Origin: Cellulomonas carbonis
GTDB taxonomy: Bacteria > Actinomycetota > Actinomycetes > Actinomycetales > Cellulomonadaceae
Length of the DNA stretch: 64,000 bases
Reading direction: 5' to 3'
Assembly (NCBI RefSeq): GCF_014636275.1
Contig: NZ_BMEB01000002.1
Location: 1 to 64,000 of the forward strand
A model generated the notes under the pieces. It did not search any database. It had not been told where the DNA came from and worked only from the letters and a program-made list of their open reading frames with translations. Below, piece after piece: positions 7,303 through 16,599 of this stretch; the first letter of the stretch is position 1; each line of letters starts with the position of its first letter. The position numbers and the translations under genes are program-made.

Positions 7303-8031
7303 GTGAACCCGACGGCTCTCCTGACGGCACGCGTGCGCGCGCAGGACGGACCGGGCTGCGAGCTCGTCCAGGACGGGTTCCTCGCCGAGCCCGTGTCCGC
7401 GTGGACGAGCCTCGCGTTCGTCGTCGCCGGCGTGGTGGTCCTCGTCCGCGCGCGGCGCGAGGGCCACCGTGCGCATGACGCCGACACCTCCGACCACCGC
7501 CCCTCGGCCCGACCACACCCGCTCGCCGGCTACGCCGCCCTCGTCGCCGCCGTCGGCATCGGCTCGTTCGTCCAGCACGGCCCGGACCCGGTGTGGTCGG
7601 ACCTCGCGCACGACCTCCCGCTGCTCGTCGTCCTCGCGTACGTCGGCGCCGACGCGGCCGCCGACCTCACGGGCCGACGACCTGCCTGGTGGTGGTGGGC
7701 GGGCCCGACGCTCGCGCTCGTGCCGCTGATCCTCCTGGCGCCGCGCGCGGGTGACCTCGCCCAGGTGGGTGTCGCCGTCGTCGCCGTCGCGCTCACCGTG
7801 CGGCGCGCCGTCATCCGCCCGCGTCAGCGGCGACGCATCGCCACCGCGCTCGCGCTGCTCGCCGTCGGCGGCACGGTGGGCACGCTCTCGCGCGCGGGCT
7901 GGCCCCTGTGCGACCCGTCGTCACCGCTCCAGGGCCACGCCGTCTGGCACGTGCTGGCTGCGACCGCCCTCGTCGTCCTCGCCCCGACCATCGGCCTCAG
8001 CTCACACCCTCCGCCGCGAGCGCGTCGGTGA
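7303..8031 (+). CDS. Ceramidase-like (CREST superfamily) membrane protein
   Basis: This is a 242-residue protein with about seven predicted membrane helices. Features shared with bacterial alkaline-ceramidase-like proteins are the early Cys/Glu segment (GCELVQDGFLAEPVSAWTS), the small-residue helix GIGSFVQHG, and the late DPSSPLQGHAVWHVLAA, whose His residues would be metal ligands. The start is one of two adjacent GTGs (7300 or 7303). CREST proteins are membrane-embedded zinc hydrolases, but the substrate here is unknown. The 3' end overlaps the convergent helicase gene by 35 bases. Confidence 0.75.
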   Translation: MNPTALLTARVRAQDGPGCELVQDGFLAEPVSAWTSLAFVVAGVVVLVRARREGHRAHDADTSDHRPSARPHPLAGYAALVAAVGIGSFVQHGPDPVWSDLAHDLPLLVVLAYVGADAAADLTGRRPAWWWWAGPTLALVPLILLAPRAGDLAQVGVAVVAVALTVRRAVIRPRQRRRIATALALLAVGGTVGTLSRAGWPLCDPSSPLQGHAVWHVLAATALVVLAPTIGLSSHPPPRARR

Positions 8032-10147
8032 GCAGCGAGACGAGCGCCTCGAGCTGGACGTCCGTCGACGACGACGCGTCCTCCTCCGCCGCGCCGTCGA
8101 GCGCGCGGGCGGCGAGCCCGGACTTGGCGTCGATGAGCTCGGCGATCTTCGAGTCGATCGTCTGCGCGGCGATGATCCGCCACGCGGTGACGGGCTCGTC
8201 CTGGCCGATCCGGTGGATCCGGTCGATCGCCTGGGTCTGCTCGGCGTCCGTCCACGACAGCTCGGCGAGCACGAGGTTCGACGCGACCTGCAGGTTGATC
8301 CCCACGCCGGCGGCCATGAGCGAGCACACCGCGACCTGCACCTCGGGGTCGTTCGTGAACGCCGCGACGTTCTTCTCGCGCGCCTTGGGCGTCTGGTCGC
8401 CGCGGATCGACGCGTACTTGATGCCCCGGTCGGCGAAGGTCTCCTCGGCCTGGTCCATGACGTCGACGTGCTTGGCGAAGAACACGACCTTGCCGACGTT
8501 CCGTGCGAGCTGCGCGGTGTAGTCGGCCGCGAGCCCGGCCTTGGCCTGGCCGATCCGGCGGACCATCGTGAAGACGTTCTCGCCCTTGGCCTTCGAGCTC
8601 GAGTCCTTGAGCTCGGCCGCCGCGACCCGGCGCGCGAGCCCGAGGTCCAGCCCGTCGACGACGACGGCGTCCGTGCGCGCCTCGAGCGCCGCGCGGTACC
8701 GGCTGACCAGGCGGCTCGCGAGCGCCGCCTCCGCCGCGCGGATCGAGCGGCCGACCGCGCCATCGAGCTCGACCGGCAGGTCGGCGACGCGCCGCGCGGG
8801 GATGTCGGCGGCCACGTCGGCCTTGCGGCGCCGCACGATCCCCATGTCGATGACGGTCGAGCGGGCCGCGGCGTAGAAGCCCGGGTCGGCGGGCGTGAGG
8901 CCCGTCTCCTCGAGCGCGGTCATGAGCCGGCCGAGCGGCTTCTCGTCGTCGATCCAGCCGAGGTACTGCCAGATCGCGCGGAAGTCCTCGATGTCGTTGA
9001 TCAGCGGCGTCCCGGTGAGCGCCATCATGAGCGGCCGCGGCGTCCGGTCCCGGATGCGGTCGGCGATGGACAGGACGTGCTGCGAGCGCTGCGAGCGCTT
9101 GTTCTTGATGAAGTGCGCCTCGTCGACGACCATCCCGCGGAAGCCCAGGTCGCCCAGCCACCCGACGTGCCGGTCGAGGATCTCGTAGTTGACGATCACG
9201 ACGTCGGCGAACGCGTCGACCTGCTCGCCGTCGCCGTGGACGACGGTCGCGCGACGGTGCGGCGTCCACATCCCGACCTCGTGCGCCCAGTTGGTCTTGA
9301 CGACGTTCGGGGCGACGACGAGCAGCGGGTACGCGTCGGCGGCCTGGGCGGCCAGCAGCGCCTGGGCGGTCTTGCCGAGCCCGGGCTCGTCGGCGAGCAG
9401 GAACGTGCGGTGACCGCGCGCCGTCGCCGCCACGACCTGGGCCTGGTGCGGCATGAGGGCCCGGCCGTGGGCCGTGGCGACCGAGCCGGCCTCGGGCATC
9501 GCCATGCACGCGGGCGCACCGGCGTCGCCGTACTCGAAGGACCGGAACAGCGGCTCGAGGAGCTCCCACCCGGCGAGCCGGCGCGGCCGCGCGAGCCGCT
9601 CGGCCGCGGCCTCGAAGTCGGGTGCGAGGAACGGGTTGGCGCGCTGACGCTGCAGGACCGAGACGGGCACGACCTGCTCCGACGTCGTGGTGGACGCCGT
9701 CGTCGGCGGGGGCGCGGGCGCCTCGACCTCCTCGGGCGGCTCGAGCCCGGCGTCGCGCATGAGCGACGCCTTGAGGGCCCGCGCGGTGTCGGACACGCGC
9801 GCGTCCTCGGCGAGCAGCGAGAGCAGCGACGTGTCGCGTGCGGCGATCTTCGCGAGCAGCGTCGCGACGCCGTCGAGCCGCTTGAGCTCCTGGGTCCGCT
9901 TGGCGGTGCCGAGGCTCTCGTCCGCCATCACGCGAGCACGCTCCTCGCGCACGAGCAGCGCGACGACCTGGAACTTCACGCGCACCGCGGGGCGGGCCGG
10001 CTGCCGCTGGACGGCGCCGTCGACCTCACGAGCGACGTCCACGAGCACCGGGATGAGTCCCTGCTCCCCGGTGCGCGGTGCCCGACGGCGCTGCGCGCCG
10101 CCCTCGGCGCGCGTGCCACCGGACCGGCGTCGGCCTGGACGTGCCAC
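7997..10147 (-). CDS. SNF2-type DEAD/DEAH-box helicase
   Basis: This is a 716-residue protein. The C-terminal two thirds carry SNF2 helicase motifs: Walker A LADEPGLGKT (Lys at about 259), DEAH (about 342-345), LTGTP (about 377-381), and the second RecA lobe ending with QAIDRIHRIGQ. The first 200 residues are a poorly conserved helical region. I chose the GTG at 10147 because AAGGAG lies five bases upstream; the frame stays open to 10249 but that part is low-complexity. Such stand-alone helicases remodel nucleoprotein, with no partner nuclease or methylase beside it here. The 3' end overlaps the convergent ceramidase-like gene. Confidence 0.88.
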   Translation of the reverse strand: MARPGRRRSGGTRAEGGAQRRRAPRTGEQGLIPVLVDVAREVDGAVQRQPARPAVRVKFQVVALLVREERARVMADESLGTAKRTQELKRLDGVATLLAKIAARDTSLLSLLAEDARVSDTARALKASLMRDAGLEPPEEVEAPAPPPTTASTTTSEQVVPVSVLQRQRANPFLAPDFEAAAERLARPRRLAGWELLEPLFRSFEYGDAGAPACMAMPEAGSVATAHGRALMPHQAQVVAATARGHRTFLLADEPGLGKTAQALLAAQAADAYPLLVVAPNVVKTNWAHEVGMWTPHRRATVVHGDGEQVDAFADVVIVNYEILDRHVGWLGDLGFRGMVVDEAHFIKNKRSQRSQHVLSIADRIRDRTPRPLMMALTGTPLINDIEDFRAIWQYLGWIDDEKPLGRLMTALEETGLTPADPGFYAAARSTVIDMGIVRRRKADVAADIPARRVADLPVELDGAVGRSIRAAEAALASRLVSRYRAALEARTDAVVVDGLDLGLARRVAAAELKDSSSKAKGENVFTMVRRIGQAKAGLAADYTAQLARNVGKVVFFAKHVDVMDQAEETFADRGIKYASIRGDQTPKAREKNVAAFTNDPEVQVAVCSLMAAGVGINLQVASNLVLAELSWTDAEQTQAIDRIHRIGQDEPVTAWRIIAAQTIDSKIAELIDAKSGLAARALDGAAEEDASSSTDVQLEALVSLLTDALAAEGVS

Positions 10148-10448
10148 ATCGTCTCCTTCGCAGCGTCCGCACCGCGGTCGCGGCACGGCGGGCCCATCGC
10201 GCGACGGCCGGCAGGGGAGCCGAGCCGGTCGGGCGTCCGGAGCGCACACGCTCCGGGCCGGCCGGTGCCGGGCGCTCCGCCCGGGCCGTCAGGCCACCGC
10301 GGGGAGCGCTCGACGCGCCACGCGGCTGCCGTGCTCGCGGTGCTGGTCGCACGGGGACCGACGTCCGGGTGGACCGGCCACGCGGGTCGGGCGGTGCCCG
10401 ACCGACGGAGGACCTGGGGCGTCCCGCCGGACGCCTCACCTGAGTCTG
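10148..10448. other. 301-base gap with no recognised feature
   Basis: Between the hutG stop (10449) and the helicase start (10147), both on the minus strand, I see only GC-rich sequence. The long plus-strand open frames crossing it are shadows. The helicase promoter must lie here but no clear -35/-10 is visible. Confidence 0.5.
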
Positions 10449-11468
10449 TCAGTCGCGGGGGCGCGCGTCACGTCGGGCAGCGGAGGCGTCGGTCACGATC
10501 GAGGTGACGGTGGCCTGGTCCTCCGGCCGCCGCCGCGCCGCGAGGCCGGCCGCGACCGACAGCAGGCACATCGCGGCGAGGTCCACGGTGACGCCGGTCG
10601 GGTCCGCGGTCGCGTCGACCTCGACGACGTCGACCGCGCGCACCCACGGGTGCCGCCCGGCCTCGACCGCGGCGTCGAGGAGCTCGCCGGGCAGGACACC
10701 GCCCGGCCGCGCCCCCGCGCAGCCCGGCACGAACGTCCGGTCCACGACGTCCACGTCGAGGTCGACGTAGACCGCGTCGCACGTCTCGGCGAGCCGGTCG
10801 AGCTCGCGCCGGACGACGGCACCCACACCCGCGGCACGCGCCTCACCCACCCCGACGACGCGCACGCCGTGCTCCTCGCACCACGACCGGTAGGCGCGGC
10901 TGTTGGTGAGGTCGCCGATCCCGACCTGCACGACGTGCTCGCCAGGCAGCCCGTCCTCGACCAGACCGCGCACGGGCGTCCCGTTGGTCGGCCCGACGTG
11001 GAACCCGCGCACGTCGTGGTGCGCGTCGAGCGTGAGCAGCCCGACGCGCGCGAGGTCCGGCAGGAGCGTCCGCAGCGCGGGGCGCGTCACCGCGTTGTCC
11101 CCACCCAGCAGGACCGCGACGTCGTGCACGGGGAGTCCGCGCAGGCCGTCGTCGACGGCGGTCAGCGCCTCGTCCCCCGCGAGCGCCGCGACGGGGAGGT
11201 CGCCGACATCGTGCACCGCGACCGCCTCGAGGTCGACGTCGAGCCCCGCGTGGAACGTCGCGAACCGCCGCAGCGCGCGGCGGACCGCGCCCGGTGTCTC
11301 GTGCGCGCCCGACGGCGAGATCGACGTCCGCGACAGCGGCACCCCGACGACGACGAGCCGCGGCCCGCCGTGCTCGCGACCGCCCGAGCCGCCCGATGCG
11401 CCCGCAGCGCTCCCGCCACCGCGCGCGAGCCAGTCGGACGCCCGCGGCCACCGCGGGTCCTCGCTCAC
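10449..11468 (-). CDS. hutG: Formimidoylglutamase (arginase family), histidine degradation
   Basis: This is a 339-residue ureohydrolase-fold enzyme expected to hydrolyse N-formimino-L-glutamate, the last step of the hut pathway. Mn-binding motifs are DAHHD (residues 149-153) and the DLDVDVVD stretch (about 236-243). The first ligand motif reads GGDNAVT, with Asn where most arginase-family members have His. The N-terminus has a Gly/Ser-rich stretch (residues 17-32). The GTG start overlaps the hutI stop (GTGA), so it is translationally coupled as the fourth gene of the operon. Function is supported mainly by context. Confidence 0.85.
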   Translation of the reverse strand: MSEDPRWPRASDWLARGGGSAAGASGGSGGREHGGPRLVVVGVPLSRTSISPSGAHETPGAVRRALRRFATFHAGLDVDLEAVAVHDVGDLPVAALAGDEALTAVDDGLRGLPVHDVAVLLGGDNAVTRPALRTLLPDLARVGLLTLDAHHDVRGFHVGPTNGTPVRGLVEDGLPGEHVVQVGIGDLTNSRAYRSWCEEHGVRVVGVGEARAAGVGAVVRRELDRLAETCDAVYVDLDVDVVDRTFVPGCAGARPGGVLPGELLDAAVEAGRHPWVRAVDVVEVDATADPTGVTVDLAAMCLLSVAAGLAARRRPEDQATVTSIVTDASAARRDARPRD

Positions 11469-12604
11469 CGGGCCACCTCCCCACGACGGATCACGCGGTG
11501 CACCAGGTCCACGCCGGGTCGGTAGGCGAGGTGCACGGGCGACGGCGCGTCGAGCACGACGAGGTCCGCGCGGGCCCCGACCCGCAGGTGCCCGACGTCG
11601 TCGTCGCGCAGCGCCGCGGCACCGCCGAGCGTCGCGGCGCGCAGCGCCTCGAGCGGCGTCAGACCCAGCTCACGGCACGCGAGCGCGACGACGAACGGCA
11701 TCGACGTCGTGAAGCTGGTCCCCGGGTTGCAGTCCGTCGCGAGCGCGACCGTGACCCCGGCGTCGACGAGCCGCCGGGCCGGGGCGTACGGGGACCGGGT
11801 GCTGAACTCCGCGACCGGGACGAGGACCGCGACGACCCGCGCGTCACGCAGCGCGGACACGTCGTCGTCGGTCAGGTGCGTGCAGTGGTCCGCGCTCGCG
11901 GCGCCGAGCTCGGCCGCGAGCCGCGCACCCGGGCCCGGGCCCAGCTGGTTGGCGTGCACGTGGACGTCGAGCCCGCGGTCCTGACCCGCGCGCAGCACGC
12001 GGCGGCACTGGTCCTCGTCGAACGCCCCCTCCTCGCAGAACGCGTCGATGGCCGTCGCGAGCGGCGCCACCTCGTCGAGCATCGGTCCGCAGACCAGGTC
12101 GACGTAGGCGTCCGCGTCGCCGTCGGGCACGACGTGCGCCCCCAGGAAGGTCCGGTGCTCCGTGACCCGCGCGGCGACCTCGAGCGAGCGCCGCTCGTCG
12201 TCGACCGTCAGCCCGTACCCGGACTTGACCTCGATCGTCGTCGTCCCGGACCGCAGAGCCTCGGCCGCGAGCGCGCGCGCCCGGGAGAGCAGCTCGTCGT
12301 CGGACGCGGCGCGCGTCGCGGCGACCGTCGTGCGGATACCGCCCGCGGCGTAGGGCGCTCCCGCGAGGCGCGCCGCGAACTCCTCCGAGCGGTCGCCCGC
12401 GAAGACCAGGTGGGTGTGCGCGTCGACGAAGCCGGGCACGACGCACCGCCCGTCGGCGTCGAGCCGCTCGCCCGCCGACGGCGCACGCCCGGCCGGACCC
12501 GTCCACACCACCCGACCGCCGTCGACGACGACCGCCGCGTCGTGCAGCACGGGTTCCTCGTCCCACGTGACGAGGGTCCCGATCCGGTCGACGACGAGCG
12601 CCAT
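11465..12604 (-). CDS. hutI: Imidazolonepropionase
   Basis: This is a 379-residue amidohydrolase that opens the imidazolone ring to N-formimino-L-glutamate. It carries the metal motif [11 protein letters not shown] (His63, His65), the HVHANQLG segment, SADHCTHL, and the metal Asp in ALATDCNPG, matching the family in order and spacing. The ATG at 12604 has GGAGG six bases upstream and lies ten bases after the hutU stop. The open frame upstream to 13582 is a shadow of hutU. Confidence 0.95.
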   Translation of the reverse strand: MALVVDRIGTLVTWDEEPVLHDAAVVVDGGRVVWTGPAGRAPSAGERLDADGRCVVPGFVDAHTHLVFAGDRSEEFAARLAGAPYAAGGIRTTVAATRAASDDELLSRARALAAEALRSGTTTIEVKSGYGLTVDDERRSLEVAARVTEHRTFLGAHVVPDGDADAYVDLVCGPMLDEVAPLATAIDAFCEEGAFDEDQCRRVLRAGQDRGLDVHVHANQLGPGPGARLAAELGAASADHCTHLTDDDVSALRDARVVAVLVPVAEFSTRSPYAPARRLVDAGVTVALATDCNPGTSFTTSMPFVVALACRELGLTPLEALRAATLGGAAALRDDDVGHLRVGARADLVVLDAPSPVHLAYRPGVDLVHRVIRRGEVAR

Positions 12605-12614
12605 CAGGGCCTCC

Positions 12615-14231
12615 TCACAGCATCGGCATGTCGATGCCGCGGTCCCGCGCGACGCCGCGCGCGATCTCGTACCCGGCGTCGGCGTGCCGCACGACGCCTG
12701 TCCCCGGGTCGTTGGTGAGGACGCGCTCGAGCCGCCGCGCGCCGTCGACCGTCCCGTCCGCGAGCACCTGCGCGCCGCTGTGGATCGACTTGCCCATGCC
12801 GACGCCACCGCCGTGGTGCACCGCGACCCACGCCGCGCCGCTCGCGACGTTGAGCAGTGCGTTGAGGACCGGCCAGTCCGCGATCGCGTCCGACCCGTCG
12901 CGCATCGCCTCGGTCTCGCGGTACGGCGAGGCGACCGACCCGCTGTCGAGGTGGTCGCGACCGATGACGACGGGTGCGCCGATCCGCCCGCTCGCGACGA
13001 GCTCGTTGAGGACCGCGCCCGCCTCGGCCCGCTCGCCGTAGCCGAGCCAGCAGATGCGCGCGGGCAGCCCCTGGAACGCGACGCGCTCCCTCGCCAGGGG
13101 GATCCACCGCTGCACGTACGGGTTCGACGGGAAGGCCTTGAGCAGCGCCTCGTCCGCGACGGCGACGTCCGCCGGGTCGCCCGAGAGCGCGACGAGCCGG
13201 AACGGCCCGATCCCCTCGCAGAACAGCGGCCGGATGAACGCGGGCACGAACCCCGGGTAGGCGAACGCGTCGTCGTACCCGGCCTCGCGCGCCTCGCCGC
13301 GCAGGTTGTTGCCGTAGTCGAACACCGCGGCCCCGGCCCGCGAGAACCCGACCATCGCGGTGCAGTGCTCGACCATCGACGCCCGCGCGAGCGCGACGTA
13401 CGCCGCCGGGTCGGACGTGCGCAGCGCCGCGGCCTCCTCGAGCGAGAGGCCCTTCGGCACGTACCCGTTGAGCGGGTCGTGCGCGCTGGTCTGGTCGGTG
13501 ACGACGTCGACGTGCTCACCGCGCGCGAGCAGCGCGGGCAGGGCCTCGGCCGCGTTGGCGACGACGCCGACCGACAGCGCACGCCCCGCAGCCGCCGCCT
13601 CGCGCACGCGGCGCAGACCGTCCTCGACCGAGTCGGCGATCTCGTCGAGGTACCGCGTCTCGGCGCGCCGCCGGACGCGCGCAGGGTCCACGTCGAGGCA
13701 CAGCGCCGTCCCCCCGTTCATCGTCACGGCGAGCGGCTGAGCGCCGCCCATCCCACCGAGCCCCGCCGTCAGGACGACCTTGCCGCGCAGCGTCCCGTCG
13801 AAGCGCTGCTCCGCGAGCGCCGCGAACGTCTGGAACGTGCCCTGCACGATCCCCTGCGTGCCGATGTAGATCCACGAGCCCGCGGTCATCTGCCCGTACA
13901 TCGTCAGGCCGAGCGCCTCGAGCTCCCAGAAGCGGTCCCACGTCGCCCAGCCCGGCACGAGGAGGCTGTTGGCGAGCAGCACGCGCGGCGCGTGCTCGAA
14001 CGTGCGGAAGACGGCGACCGGCTTGCCGCTCTGCACGAGCAGCGTCTCGTCGTCGTCGAGCCGGCGCAGCGTGTCCTCGATGACCTGCAGCGAGCGGTGG
14101 TCGCGCGCCGCCTTGCCGCTGCCGCCGTAGACGACGAGGTCCTCCGGCCGCTCGGCGACATCGGGGTGGAGGTTGTTGCGCAGGCACCGCAGCGCCGCCT
14201 CCTGCATCCAGCCCTTGCACTCCACGGTCAC
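12615..14231 (-). CDS. hutU: Urocanate hydratase
   Basis: This is a protein of about 538 residues converting urocanate to imidazolonepropionate. It has the N-terminal [15 protein letters not shown], the NAD-binding segment [13 protein letters not shown], and the catalytic-region Cys in [13 protein letters not shown] near the C-terminus. The start is ambiguous. The GTG at 14231 overlaps the hutH stop (GTGA), while the GTG at 14225 is better spaced from a GGAG. Both place the start just before the conserved N-terminal helix. The upstream open frame is a shadow of hutH. Confidence 0.95.
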   Translation of the reverse strand: MTVECKGWMQEAALRCLRNNLHPDVAERPEDLVVYGGSGKAARDHRSLQVIEDTLRRLDDDETLLVQSGKPVAVFRTFEHAPRVLLANSLLVPGWATWDRFWELEALGLTMYGQMTAGSWIYIGTQGIVQGTFQTFAALAEQRFDGTLRGKVVLTAGLGGMGGAQPLAVTMNGGTALCLDVDPARVRRRAETRYLDEIADSVEDGLRRVREAAAAGRALSVGVVANAAEALPALLARGEHVDVVTDQTSAHDPLNGYVPKGLSLEEAAALRTSDPAAYVALARASMVEHCTAMVGFSRAGAAVFDYGNNLRGEAREAGYDDAFAYPGFVPAFIRPLFCEGIGPFRLVALSGDPADVAVADEALLKAFPSNPYVQRWIPLARERVAFQGLPARICWLGYGERAEAGAVLNELVASGRIGAPVVIGRDHLDSGSVASPYRETEAMRDGSDAIADWPVLNALLNVASGAAWVAVHHGGGVGMGKSIHSGAQVLADGTVDGARRLERVLTNDPGTGVVRHADAGYEIARGVARDRGIDMPML

Positions 14232-15763
14232 TCCAGGGGTCCGGTGACGGCCTCGACGGCCGCCAGCAGCTCGCCGCCGCGCACGAGTGCGACGGCGGCC
14301 TCGATCTCGGGCGCGAGGTACCGGTCGGTGCCCGGCCCGGCGACGTGCGCGCGCAGCGCCGCGACCGCGGCGGCCGTCGCCGGTGCGGGCCGCAGCGGCG
14401 CGCGCAGGTCGAGAGCGCGCGCCGCGGTGAGGACCTCGATCGCAAGCACCCGGGTGAGGGCGTCGACCGCACGTCGCAGCTTGCGGGCCGCACCCCAGCC
14501 CATCGAGACGTGGTCCTCCTGCATCGCGGAGCTCGGGATGCTGTCGACGCTCGCGGGCACCGCGAGCCGCTTGAGCTCGCTGACGAGTCCCGCCTGCGTG
14601 TACTGCGCGATCATGAGCCCGCTGTCCACGCCGGGGTCGTCCGCGAGGAACGGCGGGAGGCCGTGCGACCGGTTCGCGTCGAGCATCCGGTCCGTGCGGC
14701 GCTCGCTGATCGACGCGACGTCGGCCGCCGCGATCGCGAGGAAGTCGAGCACGTACGCGACGGGCGCGCCGTGGAAGTTGCCGTTGGACTCCAGGCGCCC
14801 GTCGTCGAGCAGCACCGGGTTGTCGATCGCGCTGGCCGCCTCGCGCGACGCGACGAGCCGCGCGTGCGCGAGCGTGTCGCGTGCGGCGCCCGCGACCTGG
14901 GGCGCGCAGCGCAGCGAGTACGCGTCCTGGACACGCGTGCACTCGGGCCCGCGGTGCGACGCGACGACCTCGCTGCCCTCGAGCAGGCGACGCATGTTCG
15001 CGGCCGCGAGCGCCTGGCCGGGGTGCGGACGCAGCGCCATGAGCTCCTCGGCGAGCACGCGGTCCGTGCCGAGCAGCGCCTCGACGCTCATCGCGGCGGC
15101 GACGTCCGCGACGCGCAGCAGCCGGTCGAGGTCGGCGCACGCGAGCATGAGCATCGCGAGCATCCCGTCGGTGCCGTTGATGAGCGCGAGGCCCTCCTTC
15201 TCCGCGAGGACGACGGGCGCGATGCCGGCGCGCTCGAGCGCCTCGGCCGCCGGGACGACGTCGCCGTCGACGCGGACCTGGCCCTCGCCCATGACCGCGA
15301 GCGCGACGTGTGCGAGCGGCGCGAGGTCACCCGAGCAGCCCAGCGACCCGAACTCGCGGACGACGGGCGTGATGCCGGCGTCGAGCAGCGCGGCGTAGGC
15401 CTGCGCGGTCTCCGGCCGGACGCCCGTGTGCCCGGTGACGAGCGTGCGCAGGCGCAGCAGCATGAGGCCGCGGACCACCTCGTCCTCGACCTCGGGCCCC
15501 GAGCTCGCGGCGTGCGAGCGCACGAGGCTCCGCTGCAGCTGCGTGCGCGACGCGCGCGGGATGTGCCGGGTCGCGAGTGCGCCGAAGCCCGTCGAGACGC
15601 CGTAGACGGGTGTGTCCGACGCGGCGAGGTCGTCGACGTGACGGCGCGCGGCGGTGAGCCGCTCGAGGCACTCGGGGTCGAGCACGACGGGTGCCCGGTC
15701 GCGCGCGACCGCGACGACCTCCTGCTCGGTCAGCGGGCGACCGGGGTGAACGACGACGTCCAT
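14228..15763 (-). CDS. hutH: Histidine ammonia-lyase
   Basis: This is a 511-residue enzyme deaminating L-histidine to trans-urocanate, the first step of the pathway. The MIO cofactor triad is Cys143-Ser144-Gly145 in [12 protein letters not shown], with Cys where many histidases have Ala. Other landmarks are the active-site Tyr in VYGVSTGFG (residue 54) and the late segment with [12 protein letters not shown]. The start chosen is the ATG at 15763; a GTG at 15781 would add six residues. Neither has a good Shine-Dalgarno. It is the first gene of hutHUIG and is divergent from an IclR regulator. Confidence 0.96.
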   Translation of the reverse strand: MDVVVHPGRPLTEQEVVAVARDRAPVVLDPECLERLTAARRHVDDLAASDTPVYGVSTGFGALATRHIPRASRTQLQRSLVRSHAASSGPEVEDEVVRGLMLLRLRTLVTGHTGVRPETAQAYAALLDAGITPVVREFGSLGCSGDLAPLAHVALAVMGEGQVRVDGDVVPAAEALERAGIAPVVLAEKEGLALINGTDGMLAMLMLACADLDRLLRVADVAAAMSVEALLGTDRVLAEELMALRPHPGQALAAANMRRLLEGSEVVASHRGPECTRVQDAYSLRCAPQVAGAARDTLAHARLVASREAASAIDNPVLLDDGRLESNGNFHGAPVAYVLDFLAIAAADVASISERRTDRMLDANRSHGLPPFLADDPGVDSGLMIAQYTQAGLVSELKRLAVPASVDSIPSSAMQEDHVSMGWGAARKLRRAVDALTRVLAIEVLTAARALDLRAPLRPAPATAAAVAALRAHVAGPGTDRYLAPEIEAAVALVRGGELLAAVEAVTGPLE

Positions 15764-15817
15764 GGGCTGACTCTGGTCCACGGCGGCCCGCGCGGATAGG
15801 GGTGCGGACCGGGTCGT

Positions 15818-15835
15818 CGTCTCAGATGTGAGACG
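15818..15835. promoter_or_regulatory. Inverted repeat in the hutH/IclR divergent region, candidate operator
   Basis: CGTCTCA and TGAGACG are perfect complements around GATG (18 bases). The site lies 8 bases before the IclR-gene GTG (15844) and 54 bases upstream of the hutH ATG. IclR proteins bind such short palindromes, and this position would let one site control both the regulator and hutHUIG. Confidence 0.55.
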
Positions 15836-15843
15836 GTGGCAGG

Positions 15844-16590
15844 GTGTCGGCCGGTCGGGCGTTGGCGGTGCTGCGGGTCCTCGCGGCTGCGCCCGGGCCG
15901 CTCCCGGCCGAGGCGGTCGCCGCGCAGGTCGGTGCGCCGCGCGCCTCGACGTACCGGCTGCTGCGCGTCATGGCGGACGAGGGGTTCGTCGTGCACTTCC
16001 CGGAGGAACGGCGCTGGGGCCTCGGCATCGCGACGTTCGAGGTCGGTCAGGCGTACCTGCGGCGGCAGCCGCTCGAGCGGCTCGCGCGACCGGTCCTGCT
16101 CCGCCTCGTGCGCTCGCTGCGCCGCACGGCCCACCTGGGTGTGCTGCACGGCGCCGAGACGCTCTACCTCCTGGTCGAGCGCCCGCCGACGACGGCGCCG
16201 CTCGTCACCGCCGTGGGTGTCCGCCTCCCGGCGCCGGTCACCGCGAGCGGACGCGCGCTGCTCGCCCAGCTCCCCGAGGCGCACGTCCGGGCGCTCGTCG
16301 GCGAGGAGCTCGTGCGCAGGGGCGGACGCGGCCCGGCCGACGTCGACGCGCTGCTCGGCGAGCTCGCGTCCGAGCGGGCGCAGGGGTGGTCGGCCGAGGA
16401 CGGGCTCGTGACACCGGGTCGGCGGTCCGTCGCGGCGGCCGCGTTCGACGCGACGGGACGTGCCGCGGCGGCGATCAGCGTCACGACGGACGACGACGAC
16501 CGGACGCCGCGGGCCGCCCTGGTCGACGGCGTGCTCGCGGCGGCCGGTGAGCTCACCAGACGCCTCGGCGGGAGGACGCCGCGCGACTAG
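15844..16590 (+). CDS. IclR-family regulator, probable hut regulator
   Basis: This is a 248-residue protein. Residues 1-60 form the winged helix (LPAEAVAAQVGAPRASTYRL) and residues about 70-240 the GAF-like IclR effector domain. That domain includes AHLGVLHGAETLYLLVERP, the PVTASGRALLAQLP helix and a C-terminal AAISV strand. The start is a GTG at 15844 directly after the inverted repeat. Divergent placement next to hutH makes control of histidine catabolism likely, with urocanate or histidine as plausible inducers; this is inferred, not shown. Confidence 0.88.
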   Translation: MSAGRALAVLRVLAAAPGPLPAEAVAAQVGAPRASTYRLLRVMADEGFVVHFPEERRWGLGIATFEVGQAYLRRQPLERLARPVLLRLVRSLRRTAHLGVLHGAETLYLLVERPPTTAPLVTAVGVRLPAPVTASGRALLAQLPEAHVRALVGEELVRRGGRGPADVDALLGELASERAQGWSAEDGLVTPGRRSVAAAAFDATGRAAAAISVTTDDDDRTPRAALVDGVLAAAGELTRRLGGRTPRD

Positions 16591-16599
16591 CCTGGACGT

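Noticed and set aside
7751-10507. Very long plus-strand open frame (918 codons) over the helicase gene
   Set aside because: It is antisense to clear SNF2 motifs and its translation is repetitive Arg/Gly/Asp-rich sequence; at this GC content long shadow frames are expected.
12414-15398. Long plus-strand open frames across the hut operon
   Set aside because: They are antisense shadows of hutI, hutU and hutH, with no motif of their own.
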